Of a stretch of DNA of 64,000 nt, positions 1-11,924 are shown in pieces. Source of the stretch: Ypsolopha sequella (taxonomy: Eukaryota > Arthropoda > Insecta > Lepidoptera > Ypsolophidae); contig OW204012.1 in assembly GCA_934047225.1 (NCBI GenBank), positions 11,346,001 through 11,410,000 of the forward strand, given 5' to 3'. The notes below the pieces were generated by a model, which was given only the letters and a program-made list of their open reading frames with translations, did not search any database and was not told the origin of the DNA. The position numbers and the translations under genes were made by a program. Positions within the stretch are counted from its first letter, which is position 1, and each line of letters opens with the position of its first letter.

Positions 1-2755
1 AAAGCTCCAATTTGCAAAAACAAGACAAAGATTAAAGAATTAAAAAATATTCCCTGTTTAAAAGGTACAACAAAAACCAGAGAACATGATTCCAAAGTTA
101 CAAGAAACAAAATACATGCTTCTACCTTAAAAGACAAAGTAGAACACAAAGATTATGAACCACATTATTTATCTTTAAAAGACAATGCAAAACTTAAAGA
201 GCATGGTTCAACGTCAAAAAACAACTCAGAACACAAAAATTTCGAATCATCCCTTAAAACCCATACAAAAAATAAAGAAAATGAAAGCAATTTAAAAGAC
301 CATTTAAAACACAAAGAACAATTAATAACATTTAGAAACAACACCAAAATCTATTTTAATTTTACACCCCTTTTTGAGGAGGAACAACAAGAAATATCTT
401 TACCTGATTTAGACAAAGTGCAAACTTCTACTATTAATCGTAAAAGCACTAATTCTTTATGGGACCGCATTTTGCAATCTGTCACAGATCATGTTACGAA
501 GACGACAAATAAAGCACCTACAAAACTTGCTTCTGAATTTGACAATAAAAGAAAAGAACCTGAAAATGAACTCATTCTGGTGAGTAAACTAGCTAAATTA
601 ACATCTGATGAACCACCACAGGCTAACTATTTAAGACATCACATTAATTTAAAACTGGATAATAAATATCAAAACACTAAGAAAGCTTATAAAAGAAACT
701 ATGTCAATTTTGTATACTTAGATTACGATGGCATGAGGGAAAATGATGAAAATAAAGCTGTAAAAGATACAAACCATGTTAGTGAAATAAAAAAGATGAC
801 TTCAAAAGCCTCTACAGAAACCAATATTTTTACACCTTTTGAGGACAATAAACACATTAGATCTACAATGTCTATGTTTTCCGTGAAGAAAGAAAATGCG
901 AAAAAAACTACAAATAATGGTAATGAAATAACAAAAAAACGAACGGAAAATCAGACCCTTGCTAATCAATCCGATTTTAAACAAAATATAACGAACAATT
1001 TTAAAGATATTGACCAGGAAATTAAAGAAGAGTTCCAACAGTTAATGTCGGATTATCTTCTTCTCACAGACGGTGATAATTTTGAGACAACGGAAACCAC
1101 GAAGTTTACTACCCAATTTGAAGTACCAACAATCTCTGCAAATATTTTAATAAAGAATCCGAATCAAAGCTCAAAAGACAAAGAGTTAAAATTCGCAAAT
1201 GAAGTGGAGAAGATACTAAGTGACTTAAATTTCAGTACAACTGTTGCATGTAGGAATCCTAAAACACAAAATGTGACGACCGTAGGGACTACGAATGTTT
1301 TTGAGAATGATCAAGATGACGATAATATTGTCGATGCTACAACATCCCCTTTAGAAGAGTTACTAGAAGCTGCAAAAAAAAAATATAAATATATGAAAAC
1401 CTTCCAAAATCCTAGCGTTTCGGAAGTTATTCAAAATATCGTAACTGAGGTGACTTCTTTTATTTCCTCCCCTAATTTGGATGATACCAGCACATTTTCG
1501 TCTTGGAAAGCTCCATATACTAACAATTTACAAGAGAAACAGGATTCACTGCTAAATGACTCGACTAGAAAGAAGAGATCGATGACAAGCGATTTAAAAT
1601 GTAAATTTGAACAAGCGTTCAACAAAGCTAAAAAGAAAGTCACAAAAGATTTCAAACATGAACTCAAAGAAACTAAAAAGTTTGTTAAATGCACAGCAAA
1701 AAAAGTGACACAGGCAGTAAAGCATAAAATAAGTCAAAAACTTCAAAGTGCCAAAAAACCTAAATGCAAAACTTGTCCACCGTGTATCAAACATTCAGCA
1801 AAACCAGTGTTGACCAAGATTCCTGATGCTAACTTTGTCAGAGGAAACTCGTTTCATTTTCTCAAGAATATTGAAGCTAAAATAACATCGAGCCAGCCGA
1901 CTTACGATAGTTTAACTACCTCTCCCAGCTTTGATGAAGACTACGCTATGATCGGCCTATATGAAAAAATGCTCGGTAACACTCATCAAAATAATATGTA
2001 TAACTTGATGACGACACTTGACGGACCAAGCACTGAATACTCTGAAATACAAAAGCTCAAAAGACATGTGAAACGGAACGCTGAAGACTTCTCAAGACCA
2101 AGCACTGAATACCCTGAAATACAAAAGCCCAAAAGACACGCGAAACGAAACGCTGACGACTTTTCAATACCTCTGCCATTTTATGATTTAGCAACTACTC
2201 CTGTACCTACAGATTTTGAAGAAGGATCATCATCATCAAATTCTGATGAAGAAAATAGAAACCTCAGAGATCTTTGTAATAAAATCTCTTATAAAGACTT
2301 TGTCGAGGGCTACCAACACTATCTTGATTTTGAGAGGTCGTTAAATAATGACAACTTTTCCAATGCCATTAAATTTCAAGCACATATGCATCATAATGTC
2401 AATGACATTGGCAAGTTTATACTTAATAAACTACCTGAAGTCAAAACTACCAGAAACAAAAGACATCTCTTTGAAGACCTTGACACAATAGATGACTTAG
2501 ATGTATCGACTAAAAGCGATGATTCCTGGTTCAAAAGACATTTCAACTTTTTTATAGAAACTGGACCACCAAAAAAATACCACACTTCTCAAGTCATTAA
2601 ATTAAAATCACCTAAAAGTGATAAGACCACACCTCACCGCAAATCATCTGAAAATTCAGTTGAAAACAACCAAGCAAGATTTGCGAAAAAAGATTCTGCA
2701 GATACCAAAAAAAGGGAAGATGAAGATGCAAGGATGAACGAATTACTTACAACGG
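1..2755 (+). CDS. Exon 1 of window (5' truncated): Lys/Asn/Thr-rich extracellular-type region with furin sites
   Basis: Frame 1 is open from the first base; the first in-frame ATG lies well inside and is not a plausible start, so the exon continues upstream. About 918 residues are visible. The sequence is rich in K, N, T, E and S with little hydrophobic content. A strict furin-type R-K-K-R motif ends at 1578, followed by a Lys-rich helical stretch and a C-x2-C-x2-C cluster (Cys codons at 1765, 1774 and 1783). Two K-R sites lie in a 24-residue tandem duplication (2024-2167), and R-N-K-R ends at 2463. A helical segment with aromatic residues lies around 2265-2440. I place the donor at GTAGGT after base 2755 (phase 1, leaving G), which pairs with GA at the next exon. 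The frame reads on to a stop at 2797-2799 if unspliced. Function unknown. Confidence 0.85.
2024..2167 (+). repeat. In-frame tandem duplication (2 x 72 bp, 24 residues) carrying a dibasic site
   Basis: Two adjacent 72-bp units inside exon 1 encode closely similar 24-residue blocks. Both include a Ser-Thr-Glu-Tyr start, an E-I-Q-K core and a K-R-H-x-K-R-N-A-x-D-F end. Each ends just after a K-R/N-A junction, so each copy carries its own candidate processing site. The units differ by scattered substitutions but keep the frame. Confidence 0.9.
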
Positions 2756-2814
2756 GTAGGTCAGACATGATAATCTTATTTTACTCTTATTGTAATTAAA
2801 GATTAATTTATTAC

Positions 2815-2857
2815 ATATATATATATATATACATATATACATATATATATATATATA
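2815..2857. repeat. (TA)n-rich microsatellite
   Basis: Nearly pure TA dinucleotides with a few C interruptions, directly abutting the left end of the MITE at 2859. A shorter TA run also follows that MITE, so the element probably inserted into a TA tract. Confidence 0.9.
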
Positions 2858-2858
2858 C

Positions 2859-3116
2859 AAGGTGACTTTGATCATTGTCCAAATTCATACTGGAGGCTTG
2901 ATAAGTCATCAGTATCTTGGATCTGTAACAATTTTTGTGAAATTCGTAAAATGAAACTTCGGCTTCCCATATAAATTCAGTTCCAGTCCCGAGTGAATCA
3001 CTATGGGGAGTCGAAATTTCATTTTACGAATTTCACCAAAATTGTTATTGATGCATGATACTGATCACTTACCAAGCCACCAGTATGAATTTGGACGATG
3101 ATCAAAAAGTCACCTT
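2859..3116. mobile_element. MITE with long terminal inverted repeats (AAGGTGACTTTGATCAT...)
   Basis: The first and last ~120 bases are imperfect reverse complements, leaving only a short loop. The outer ends are AAGGTGACTTT and its complement, set in a TA tract, consistent with TA-targeted insertion. No coding potential. It lies in the first intron of the giant gene. Confidence 0.85.
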
Positions 3117-3227
3117 TTATATATATTTAGGTTAAACAGTTCCGTGACTGACTGACTGACAGACAATAAACAGCTGAGAATACAAACATAAAATTTGTAA
3201 CAATTATTTCCCTAGAAAGATAATCAT

Positions 3228-3340
3228 ATTTTAAAGTACGTTAAAGATACTTAAATAAATTTTAGAGTACGTTAAAGATAAAATTAAATTTTAGAGTACG
3301 TTAAAGATAATTTTTATTTAAAGTACGGTAAAGATGATCA
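3228..3340. repeat. Short tandem array of a GTACGTTAAAGATA motif
   Basis: Four successive units each contain (A)GTACG(T/G)TAAAGAT with variable AT-rich spacers (period about 35-45 bp). Intronic, no coding potential. Confidence 0.75.
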
Positions 3341-3475
3341 TATTAATCATACGCCTGGGGAGCGTACGCAATTTTACTCTAAATTATTTATTGCTTTTCA
3401 TTATTGTTTATATAATTTTAATGACTATAGAGATTTATACTTGCGATTGTCGGCACTTGGTGAAACTTGAAACAC

Positions 3476-3774
3476 ATCTTGAATTAAAACACTTGTACTT
3501 GTAGTTTCACTTTATTTGTGTTAACTCCCAACCGGTTTCGGATTTTACTCCATTTTCAAGGGAAGATCTTAATTAAAATATTTGACATGACTCCAGGCAC
3601 TAGCTCGGAGCTAATTAAAATATTTTACATGACTCCAGGCTCGGAGCTAGTGCCTGGAGTCATGTAAAATATTTTAATTAAGATCTTCCCTTGAAAATGG
3701 AGTAAAATCCGAAACCGGTTGGGAGTTAACACAAATAAAGTGAAACTACAAGTACAAGTGTTTTAATTCAAGAT
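3476..3774. mobile_element. Foldback element (near-perfect inverted repeat)
   Basis: Arms of about 140 bp beginning ATCTTGAATTAAAACACTTG and ending in its complement surround a short centre that is itself repetitive (GACTCCAGGC and GCTCGGAGCTA motifs). The direct repeat CTATAGAGATT occurs at about 3425 and again at 3775, possibly a target duplication of a slightly larger unit. No reading frame of note. Confidence 0.85.
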
Positions 3775-3860
3775 CTATAGAGATTGCTAAGATAATATTG
3801 CGGAAGCTAGGAACTGGCGACAGTTCTGGTCCGTACAAACAACGTTTCGTAAAAAAACAA

Positions 3861-4528
3861 AAAACCGGCCAAGCGCGAGTCAGACTCGCGCACGAAGGGT
3901 TCCGTACCATTATCTATAATAACACAGATCGCGCCAAACTTTTAGTACGCTCGGAAGTTGCTCTTCCCAAGAACGGCCCATACATTTTGTTCCTGCTGAT
4001 GCGAATCGCCCCGTGTTTAGAGGGGGCTAAAAGATTGGCGCGATCTGTACTCGTTAACTTGTAAAGCCTTCTTAGCTGTGATAGTTTTCCTTTTATTTTG
4101 TTATGTATACTACTACCGTGATTTTTTTCACGTCTCCAAACACAACTGGTTCGCTGGGGGGACACTTGACTCTAACAAAAATTAATACTTTTAAGCTTAA
4201 TATTTCGCAAACAGAACCCTGGATCAAAAAATGGTCTTGTCACACCCCCAATATTTTTAAATTACCTATCCAACAACACCCCACATTAGGGGATAGACGA
4301 GCAAAAAAAAAATCATCCCCACTGTAGGGGAGGAACCCCAAAAAATTTATTTTTTCAAAATGTTACTGTACAACTTTTTTGGCGTGATAAATATGTATAC
4401 CCATGTAAAATTACAGCTTTCTAGTACTAATAGTCTCTAAGCTAAGCTGCGGACAGACAGACAGACAGACAGACAGACGGACATGGCGAAACTATAAGGG
4501 TTCCTTGTTGGAACGGAACCCTAAAAAC
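3861..4528 (+). mobile_element. Lepidopteran-type interspersed repeat, GGTTCCGTA family, long form (copy 1)
   Basis: It starts AAACCGGCCAAGCGCGAGT, has CGAAGGGTTCCGTACC near the left end, and ends with a (GACA)n run, ATGGCGAAACTATAAGGGTT and GGAACCCTAAAAA. The same arrangement is seen at 10909 and 27092 in this window. It carries the nested CAGATCGCGCC MITE at 3925-4047. The family is widespread in moth and butterfly genomes by my recollection; class assignment is uncertain. Confidence 0.8.
3925..4047. mobile_element. Small MITE nested in the GGTTCCGTA repeat
   Basis: 123 bp bounded by CAGATCGCGCCAAACTTTT and the complement of a close variant, flanked by A/TA. The same insert occurs at the corresponding place in the other two long copies (10975-11097 and 27207-27322). 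Confidence 0.75.
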
Positions 4529-5339
4529 GAGAAATCGTGAAAAAATAATCTGTTGTTTCGCATATTTTTTCTATTATTTTTTGGGACTTCAGGTTTAGTA
4601 TGTTACTTGATAAACGTCTTTCAAAAATTTACAAATAAATTTTGTATCTTCAGCTTTTGACTACAAGATCAGTGCAAATCGTAAAAAAGTTTTTTTTTTT
4701 TAAGGCATTTGTGCCAAATATTTTTTTTATTCTCACCGCATCTCGAGTTTTTTATCAATTTTCATTGACTATATATTAGCAATAATAAGGTGTAGTTAGT
4801 TACTGAGATTCATCATTTAACCGGCCCAGGAACCCTTGATTACCTTTTTATTTTATTTTATTTTATTTATAAGGTATACCAAATTTCTTAAAATAACATA
4901 AACATTTGGACAAGGCTGCTTTCCAAAACGTATACACACAAATGCACAGTTAAAATAAATTAAAGATAACTAACAAACATATATTATATAACATAATATA
5001 CAAAAATAAAATATTCAGCATCATAAGTATCTATAATTTATAATTACTAATTTTTAACTTTTATTTATAATTGTGTAACTGATGCCGACCACAATTAGTG
5101 GTAGAAATATATTTTACCTATAATTATATTTTTTGTGTTTTCGTATATATATATATATATATATAATTTCTTTAATCGAAAAGACAAGAAAAGTCTATTA
5201 TCATTTTATGTTATATTAAATTTATGTTACACGAAAAATAAATAACACCTTATTTAAATTTATCCAAATAAAATAAGCACAATGTTCTTTTAAATAAAAC
5301 GACGTTGTTTGAAAATAAATGAAAGTTATCGTTGAGACC
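4529..5339. other. Intron sequence without recognisable features
   Basis: AT-rich sequence with homopolymer T runs, a TTTTA-type pentamer run near 4850 and a (TA)n tract at 5146-5165. I see no conserved reading frame, exon with consistent phase, or RNA gene. Confidence 0.6.
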
Positions 5340-5347
5340 CTTTAAGG

Positions 5348-6035
5348 CAGGGGTCTCCAAACTACGGCCCGGGGGCCAAGACCGGCCCGCGAGCACCACC
5401 AATGAGCGTTTTTCCTTGTGTCAAATTTAGTGTTAAATAAGATTCCTAGATGGCACTGTCGTATCTTTAGCAACAGAATCAAAGACAAAATTTGCACAGA
5501 TTTCAAACAAACTAAAAACCACTTTGACATTGATTGCTACGAAACATATTTTTATCTATGGTGACATGGAGAGCGACATCTGGAGGAAAGCTAAGAACTA
5601 AGAAAAAAAAACAACGAGAAAAACGCTCATTCGGCCCGCGGTCGCTGGCCGTTCATGTCCGGTTTCTGGCCCCCTATTAGTTTATTTAAAATTCTCACAA
5701 TTATAATAACAACGTTATGTTATTTATGCTATATTAAGAGAAACGTTATCATGCTTTTTTGTCTAAAAGTGGCGTTATTATAAAAATGTCATATATAACC
5801 CTATATCAAGGTCTGCGCACAGCACGCGCTTCAACTAACTTCGTCTTGCCCGAAATACCCACCAAAATTGCGAACTGCAGAAGAGATAATATCTCACTGT
5901 CCGGCTAGTCCCAACACGAAAATTTGTGCGTCAAAACTACAGTATGTTGGTATGATGAACTATCTAGGTCTTGACCCTCGGGACTAAGCGGAGGAATCAG
6001 TGTGGCCCTTAGGCTGAAAAGTTTGGAGACCCCTG
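5348..6035. mobile_element. Non-autonomous hAT-type element with 8-bp target duplication (copy 1)
   Basis: Terminal inverted repeats CAGGGGTCTCCAAACT at both ends, flanked by a perfect 8-bp direct repeat CTTTAAGG (5340-5347 and 6036-6043). These ends and an 8-bp duplication are hallmarks of hAT transposons. The interior has the CGGCCCGCGGGCC-like motif typical of such copies but no transposase frame. Confidence 0.9.
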
Positions 6036-6131
6036 CTTTAAGGCATCATACTATCTACACATTCGGGCTATTAGTTTATAATAATTGATTAGTCTCACGT
6101 TCTCTAATTTTTACGTTAAAATTGATTATGC

Positions 6132-6255
6132 GTAAGAGCAGTTTCGCAGCCGTATTGTGAAAAACCCGCCCTTTTTAATCGAAACAGAACACTTAAAATC
6201 AAAATTCACTCAATAATTATTGAGCAAAACCTTATTACCTATTGTAGCATTCGCT
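6132..6255. mobile_element. Solo end of the AGAGCGGTTTCGCAGCC MITE family
   Basis: Matches one terminal inverted repeat of the complete element at 22362-22976: TAAGAGCAGTTTCGCAGCC, then TGTGAAAAACCCGCC, ATCGAAACAGAACA and the AATAATTATT...AAAACCTTATTA segment. Only one arm is present here. Confidence 0.75.
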
Positions 6256-7429
6256 ACAAGTATTCAACCTTTTTATATATTTTTAGTCTTTCTTTATCGT
6301 TGGCTGCTTTTCTGAATTTTCGAATTCGAATAGTTAGAATATTCTTGTCAGATTTTTTTGTTATTTTTCTCATATCAGAGAAGATCGTGACAGAGGAAGG
6401 AAATCTCTTTTACAAAATAACAAATTTAATATTTAAAATATAGAAACAGAGCGCAATTGCCCTGAGCATTGTGTAAGCCAGTTTTCCTGCATTTCCCGGT
6501 AAGTTTTGTGTAATTTTGGTTTCATTCTCTGAAAATCCTTTTTGTCCCGTTTCCAATACGTTAATTTCCTTTCCCTCGTTTCATAAGCATGTCTTGACGC
6601 TGTTGTTTTATTTCTTTACAGCGACCCTTCGGGATTATTTTTTAAAGGGTTTCTGGGTCTCCCCAGTTTGATTATTCCATCCGCCATCTCGTACGGTTGT
6701 ACCTATTGAGGCCTGATGTAAGGACCATGTCCCTGGTGAGCTAAAGCTTCCGATACTAAAATTGAAATCGCCAAGCTTCATCGACTGCTCCCGGGAACAC
6801 CGGAAACTCCCAAAGTCACGAAGAGACCCTTACCAGGTTTTTAATATCTGTAGCTTAATATTCAGCATCGATTATTTTTATTCCTTAGTGTAAAGCTAGA
6901 TAACGATTGCTCGTAACACCTTATTATTACGTTTTCTTTCGGATCAAGAGTTATCAAAACTTCCGTGAAATCTTAGTTTAAAGGATCCTATAAACTAGTG
7001 TCGACAACCAAATTTAAAATCCATTATTTTATGAATAAATGCGTCGTTCAAGCTAAAAGGAAATTAAAATCCTAAATAAGTGGAATTTGGCATAATAATT
7101 TTTTTGATCTAAGAATTTCCTTTGTACCGATACTCCTCTGATATTATTGTTCTTTTGTACCATATTTTTCTTACTTCGGTTTTGTTATTTTTGTGTTTTG
7201 TTATTTAAATTATACGGTTTATTCATCCAGGTTTACCTCTTTTTTTGGCTGTCACCAGGCTTGCCTGGTGGCAGTCCAAATTTAATTCGAAATTACGTTC
7301 GTTAGTATGTAGTGGCGGAAAATAATAATATTATTTTTTTTTTAAAAATAACGCTACACTATGTATTGTGTATGCTGCCATCCCAAAGTTTCCATTGGTT
7401 TCTTAAATTAGAACATCAAAATTTATTAA
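6256..7429. other. Intron sequence, no supported gene
   Basis: AT-rich with one slightly GC-richer patch (about 6610-6840) that has stops in all frames. One acceptor-like TTTCTTTACAG occurs near 6620, but no donor gives an open exon in the required phase. Confidence 0.5.
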
Positions 7430-7930
7430 ATTCGGAAATTTTTTAATTATTTAAAAAAAATGGCATACCCTAGCAACTTTTTTTATTACCCGTCCAGCAC
7501 AATAAGTCTAATGGCAAAGACTTTATTTGCTTTTCATAGAGGCGATTATATGTTGGCTCTTTGGCCTCTTTTTCTTAGACGCGCAATACTGATCGTATGC
7601 GTAATAGTGATCACGCAGCAAAACAACAAATTGGTGTGTTTTTAGCTAATACTGAAATATTTTGTAGGGGACAAAATATGTAATTTAGGTGATATACCTT
7701 CATATTTCTATTACCTATTTTATGAAAAAAAATCAAGTTGATCTCGTAACCGCGTTCTTCAAGGGAACGTTTGAAAACCAAAAAAAATAAAAGGGTACAA
7801 AATATTTATTTTTTTGACAAAAGTATAAATCTTAGTACATTGTTTATAGGTAAGATCCCTAGAGAAAAGATTAATAAACCAAATATATTTTTTTCAATAC
7901 AAGGAGAGTCCGAATTTCTTCAAACGAATT
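7430..7930. repeat. Dispersed repeat, inverted partner at about 32120-32545
   Basis: The block containing GGCATACCCTAGCAACTTTT, CCCGTCCAGCACAATAAG and GGCGATTATATGTTGGCTCT recurs as the reverse complement near 32.1-32.5 kb, including the flanking GACAAAAGTATAAATCTTA segment. Both copies contain a short frame, but frameshifts between copies argue it is not coding. Type unknown. Confidence 0.7.
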
Positions 7931-7974
7931 CTAGATAGACTGGAGTTGGTCATGCTCTAGGCTCAAGTACAGTC

Positions 7975-8110
7975 TTAAGAGCGGTTTTGCAGCCGGATTG
8001 TGAAAAACCCACCTTTTTATAATTAATCGAAACAGAACACTTAAATTCAAAACTCAATTAATAGTTATTCAACAAAATTATTCAATATAATAAAAATAGT
8101 TATTCAACAA
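7975..8110. mobile_element. Solo end of the AGAGCGGTTTCGCAGCC MITE family
   Basis: TTAAGAGCGGTTTTGCAGCC, GGATTGTGAAAAACCCACC and TTAATCGAAACAGAACAC match the terminal arms of the element at 22362-22976. Confidence 0.75.
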
Positions 8111-8179
8111 CAGTCAGAGAGAAAACGGCAATTTTGCGTGAGCCAGCTTTTTCTGAAGGTACCTAAAAGTGGTCGGACT

Positions 8180-8245
8180 AGGACTAAGTTACGCAAGGGC
8201 GAAGGGTCTGCACTTTGTTACGCAAGGGCGAAGGGGCTGCACTTT
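8180..8245. repeat. Two-copy tandem duplication (about 33 bp)
   Basis: GTTACGCAAGGGCGAAGGG followed by TCTGCACTTT is immediately repeated as GTTACGCAAGGGCGAAGGG and GCTGCACTTT. Confidence 0.8.
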
Positions 8246-8499
8246 CCGCAGCGCCGAAGCAGTCGCAGAAGTAACTGGATTATTAATCAGTAAAATGTTA
8301 GAAAAAAGTGAGGTTATGATTTTACATAAATAGTTCAAGAACTATAAATTTTCTGGAGAGGGGGGAAAGTGGGAAGACTTTTCCTCCCCCTCCAGATGGA
8401 GGATGGAAGATTCCCCCACTCTTTTACGAAGGTATCAGATATCTAAAAGAGACTTTGCCTTTTTAAATTTTATAGACACCATGTTTCCTTTTTTTTGAC

Positions 8500-9190
8500 A
8501 ATACATCTGTTTTCTTTATTAATACAAAAATACAAAATACAAAAATTTTATTTATACACAAGTCATTTTTACAATTCTTTGGACCCTCCTTTTAAGCTAA
8601 CAATAACCTGTATTAGGAGGGACCGTTCTTCCCTTGTTACATTGTTTTTGTGCTTTTGTTAGTAGGAGAAAGGGTGAGATGGTGTATGTGTTTGTGAGGG
8701 TGTGTGTGCGTGTGTAGTGTATGTGCTGAAATCTGTGTGGTATACATACGTGTAAGGATATAATAATATTAATATGCATGAATATACTTATATAATATAA
8801 TAATAATAATAATAAGATGCCGTTTTTATTTAAATGATATGTAGGTAATTCTCGTGTTTTGGTTTTAATTTAGAAACAAGTAACTGTTAATTATCTATCA
8901 TACTTCAACACAGCATGGGGGGGTAGGTGGCAAAAACTATTAACTATTCTAAGGTGCAAAGAAGGAGAAAACATAATGGAACCAGTTCATAAAAGTGTTA
9001 CCGATGGAGATTCACTCTTATGAGTAACACAATAAACATTAAGCTAAGTAGGTTAGTAAGGCCTGTCGATGATTGTACTCGGTAAGGTTAGACTGCGATA
9101 ACTTAAGACATGTGAATATTTATGATATTGGCTTCAGTAAATCCTCAGTTTCATCGTAATTAAGTTGTTTTATCCAGGTAATATTCTTTC
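8500..9190 (-). mobile_element. LINE 3' remnant (minus strand)
   Basis: On the minus strand the segment around 9120-9180 encodes W-I-K-Q-L-N-Y-D-E-T-E-D-L-L before a stop. This resembles the C-terminal end of the LINE frame at 15433-15837 (W-L-K-T-L-S-Y-D-D-T-E-T-L-L). Downstream sequence towards 8500 ends in an AT-rich, TTTATTTATACACAAG-type tail typical of LINE 3' ends. The coding part is nearly all lost. Confidence 0.55.
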
Positions 9191-9274
9191 TTTCATATCC
9201 CAAACGAACGAACGAACGAACGAAGTCACGGGCGCCTCTAGTTATATTATATTTATAAAAAATATTGTTTATAG

Positions 9275-10273
9275 GATTGGCACCAGATATGAAGAAAACT
9301 ACTGCACCAACAGAAGGTTTGTTAAAATATTTAGAGAAAATATTTCGCAATACCAACCCAAAACCAATACTGAAGAGCAAAGGAAGCAACGTTGAGGAGA
9401 GTTGGGATGACTTCATGGAGAGATCACGGAGAAGTGCCCAGGAAACAAGTTATGATGTCGATGCGCCGGATGGATTCGTTCAGAAGGATCCATTTTTAAA
9501 AAAACAGTCAACCGCTCCGACTTTCGGACTACTTAATTCAGAAAATCCATCACGAGATTTGAAACACGATTCCAAGACTTGCCCAACTCAAATAATTCGA
9601 ATACGAGAACTCACAACGACGGAAAAAAAGAGGGGCCTATTCCACAATTTTTTTTCTAAAATCCATGTGCGTAGGAAACCTAATTCAACTAAATCAAACT
9701 CTATAACAACAAAAGTGGCACTTAAATCTCATGTTACTGAAGATGCGGATAATTCAGAACTCCGAAAAAGGGATAAAAGACATAATTTAATTCGAAAGCA
9801 GAGATTTGGGGAAGAAGCCTTAAAGAAATTGAAAATGTTGTTCAAAGCGCCTACAATTCCTTCTCCCACTGTTTTAATGCGAGAGCCGTCGTCTTTCGAC
9901 CAAAATATTAATATACAACAAGAACAACCAAAAACCGAATCGGCTTTGAAACAAAGTTTAGCGCCTCGTGTTGAAGATATTTTAAAACAAATCCCAAATA
10001 TCCCAGATGAGTCAGAACCCTCGACTGATGCTGATGCAGAAATGACTGGACATGAAGGTGAGAAAGAAAAAAATACAATGAAGAAAATTCCTGAGCATAC
10101 ATCTGAAACAACTTTCGACCATACTTTAGAATCCAATACTGACGAAACATATGATGACACAGTGGATCGAACATCAGAAACAACTCGAGAATCAGAAAAA
10201 CTCGGTAAAACTAAAGTAACCGAGCCACAATCGCCTTCAGGAGAAGATCTGAATGATATGCTAGCCTCACTTG
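9275..10273 (+). CDS. Exon 2: Lys/Glu/Thr-rich region
   Basis: Acceptor TTTATAG at 9274; the first two bases GA complete a Gly codon with the G left by the previous exon (phase 1). The donor is GTAAGT after 10273, again phase 1, so the 999-bp exon is symmetric. The product is hydrophilic: a basic cluster with R-K-R-D-K-R around 9760-9780, then a Thr/Glu/Ser-rich acidic stretch (10020-10240) that looks like a flexible extracellular linker. No domain recognised. The mirror frame on the minus strand at 9729-10370 is a shadow. Confidence 0.85.
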
Positions 10274-10908
10274 GTAAGTAGGTTTTTTTTTTTTTTGTTA
10301 TGATGAGTTTTTCAAAGCTTTTCAGTTGTAACTTCTCAGAAATAGTCTCAACAGCAGCAAAGTGTTGCAAAATTATTTTCGTAAAGTGCTATTTTATATC
10401 GACTTTTAGTTGATAAAGCAAAATTCTTACTGGAGACTTTGTAAGTGATCTTTCAATTATCGAAATATCGATAATTGAAATCAAATCGTTTTTGGCTTTA
10501 CAATAGTTTACAACATCTCTTTTATTATTAGCTATTTAACATTTTCTATTTATTTTTTCTTCAAAAAGTTTTACAAAATAATTATTTTGACTCCGAATCC
10601 CAAGGAACAAACAGTATTTCCATTTCGAGGGTACTAAACAATTTCCTACGAGAAGGGTACACACAAACTGAATTAATTTAATTACAAACAAACATGGCTC
10701 ATTATTTAAACAAATAGATAATAAATAAAAAAAATATAATATAGCTACTTACTAATATTACATCAGTATGTCATGCATGATTTCTTTAGATAAAAAATAT
10801 GGTAATAAATAAACCCTTCTATGAAGATACATGTTATATGGGGTATAAAAGTACAAAGACCAAAAATTACTTAAAAGTATAATAAAAGACACAACACACG
10901 AAACAATA
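10274..10908. other. Intron, no features seen
   Basis: AT-rich with a T run after the donor and a small palindrome around ATCGAAATATCGATAATTG. No open exon in phase and no clear repeat family. Confidence 0.55.
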
Positions 10909-11588
10909 AAAACCGGTCAAGTGCGAGTCGGACTCGCGCACGAAGGGTTCCGTACCATTATCTATCTATTAATACAGATCGCCTCAAACTTCTAGTGCGC
11001 CCGGAAGTTGCTCTTCGCAAGAACGGCCCATACATTTTGTTCCTGCTGATGCGAATCGCCCCGTGTTTAGAGGGGACAAAAAGTTTGGCGCGATCTGTAC
11101 TAGTTAACTTGTAAAGCCTACTTAGCTGTGATAGTTTTCTTTTTAATTTCGTTATATATACTACTACTGTGATTTTTTTTACGTCTCCAAATACAACCGT
11201 TTCGCCGGCAGGGGGGGGGGACACTTGACTCTAACAAAAATTAACACTTAAGTTTAATATTTCGCAAACGGAACCCTGGATCGAAAAATGATCTTCTCAC
11301 ATCCCTAATATTTTTAAATTACCTATCCAACGACACCCCACCCTAGGGGATAGACGAGAAAAAAATAATCATCCCCACTTTACGTGCAGGGGGTGCCCTA
11401 AAAAAAAAATCTTTTTCAAAATTTTACTATACCACTTTGTCGGCGTGATAAATACGTATACCCATGCCAAATTATAGCTTTCTATTAGTACTAGTCTCTA
11501 AGCTAAGCCGCGGACAGACAGACAGACAGACAGATGGACATGGCGAAACTATAAGGGTTCCTTGTTGTTGACTACAGAACCCTAAAAA
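10909..11588 (+). mobile_element. GGTTCCGTA-family repeat, long form (copy 2)
   Basis: Same order as copy 1: AACCGGTCAAGTGCGAGTCG, CACGAAGGGTTCCGTACC, nested CAGATCGC...MITE, then (CAGA)n, ATGGCGAAACTATAAGGGTT and GAACCCTAAAAA. The G run before 11220 and small indels differ from copy 1. Confidence 0.8.
10975..11097. mobile_element. Small MITE nested in GGTTCCGTA copy 2
   Basis: Bounded by CAGATCGCCTCAAACTT and the complement of CAGATCGCGCCAAACTTT, flanked by TA on both sides; same length and site as in copy 1. Confidence 0.75.
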
Positions 11589-11924
11589 CGGGGTAGTTGG
11601 GTAAAAATTATTAAAATCTATCGGATATTTTAATGAGTAGTATGAAAGAAGACCAGTATAACCTGACACTGGTATCACGGATATTTTACACTTAAGTCAA
11701 GTCCAAAGTTAACTTTGATACAAATATGCTATCACTACGATGATAATAAACAAAAACCGCATCCAAATCTGTTGAGTAGTTCTAGAGTTAAAACGGAACA
11801 GACATAAATAGTAAAAATTGCTGATTTGGCCTTAGTACAAATAACCCATTTAATTTATAATTGCACCAAAATACCCATTGTACAGGCACGAAATTTTTAT
11901 TTCTTTATTATTAGTATAATGATA

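Noticed and set aside
418..420. GTG as a start codon for the first reading frame
   Set aside because: The frame is open upstream to base 1 with the same composition, so this is the inside of an exon, and GTG starts are not expected in a nuclear insect gene.
6610..6840. Exon-like GC-richer patch with acceptor TTTCTTTACAG
   Set aside because: All frames are broken by stops and no donor gives an exon that keeps phase 1.
9729..10370. 213-codon minus-strand frame
   Set aside because: Mirror of exon 2; Ser/Val-rich composition is the expected shadow of Lys/Asp/Thr codons, and the plus strand has matching splice phases.
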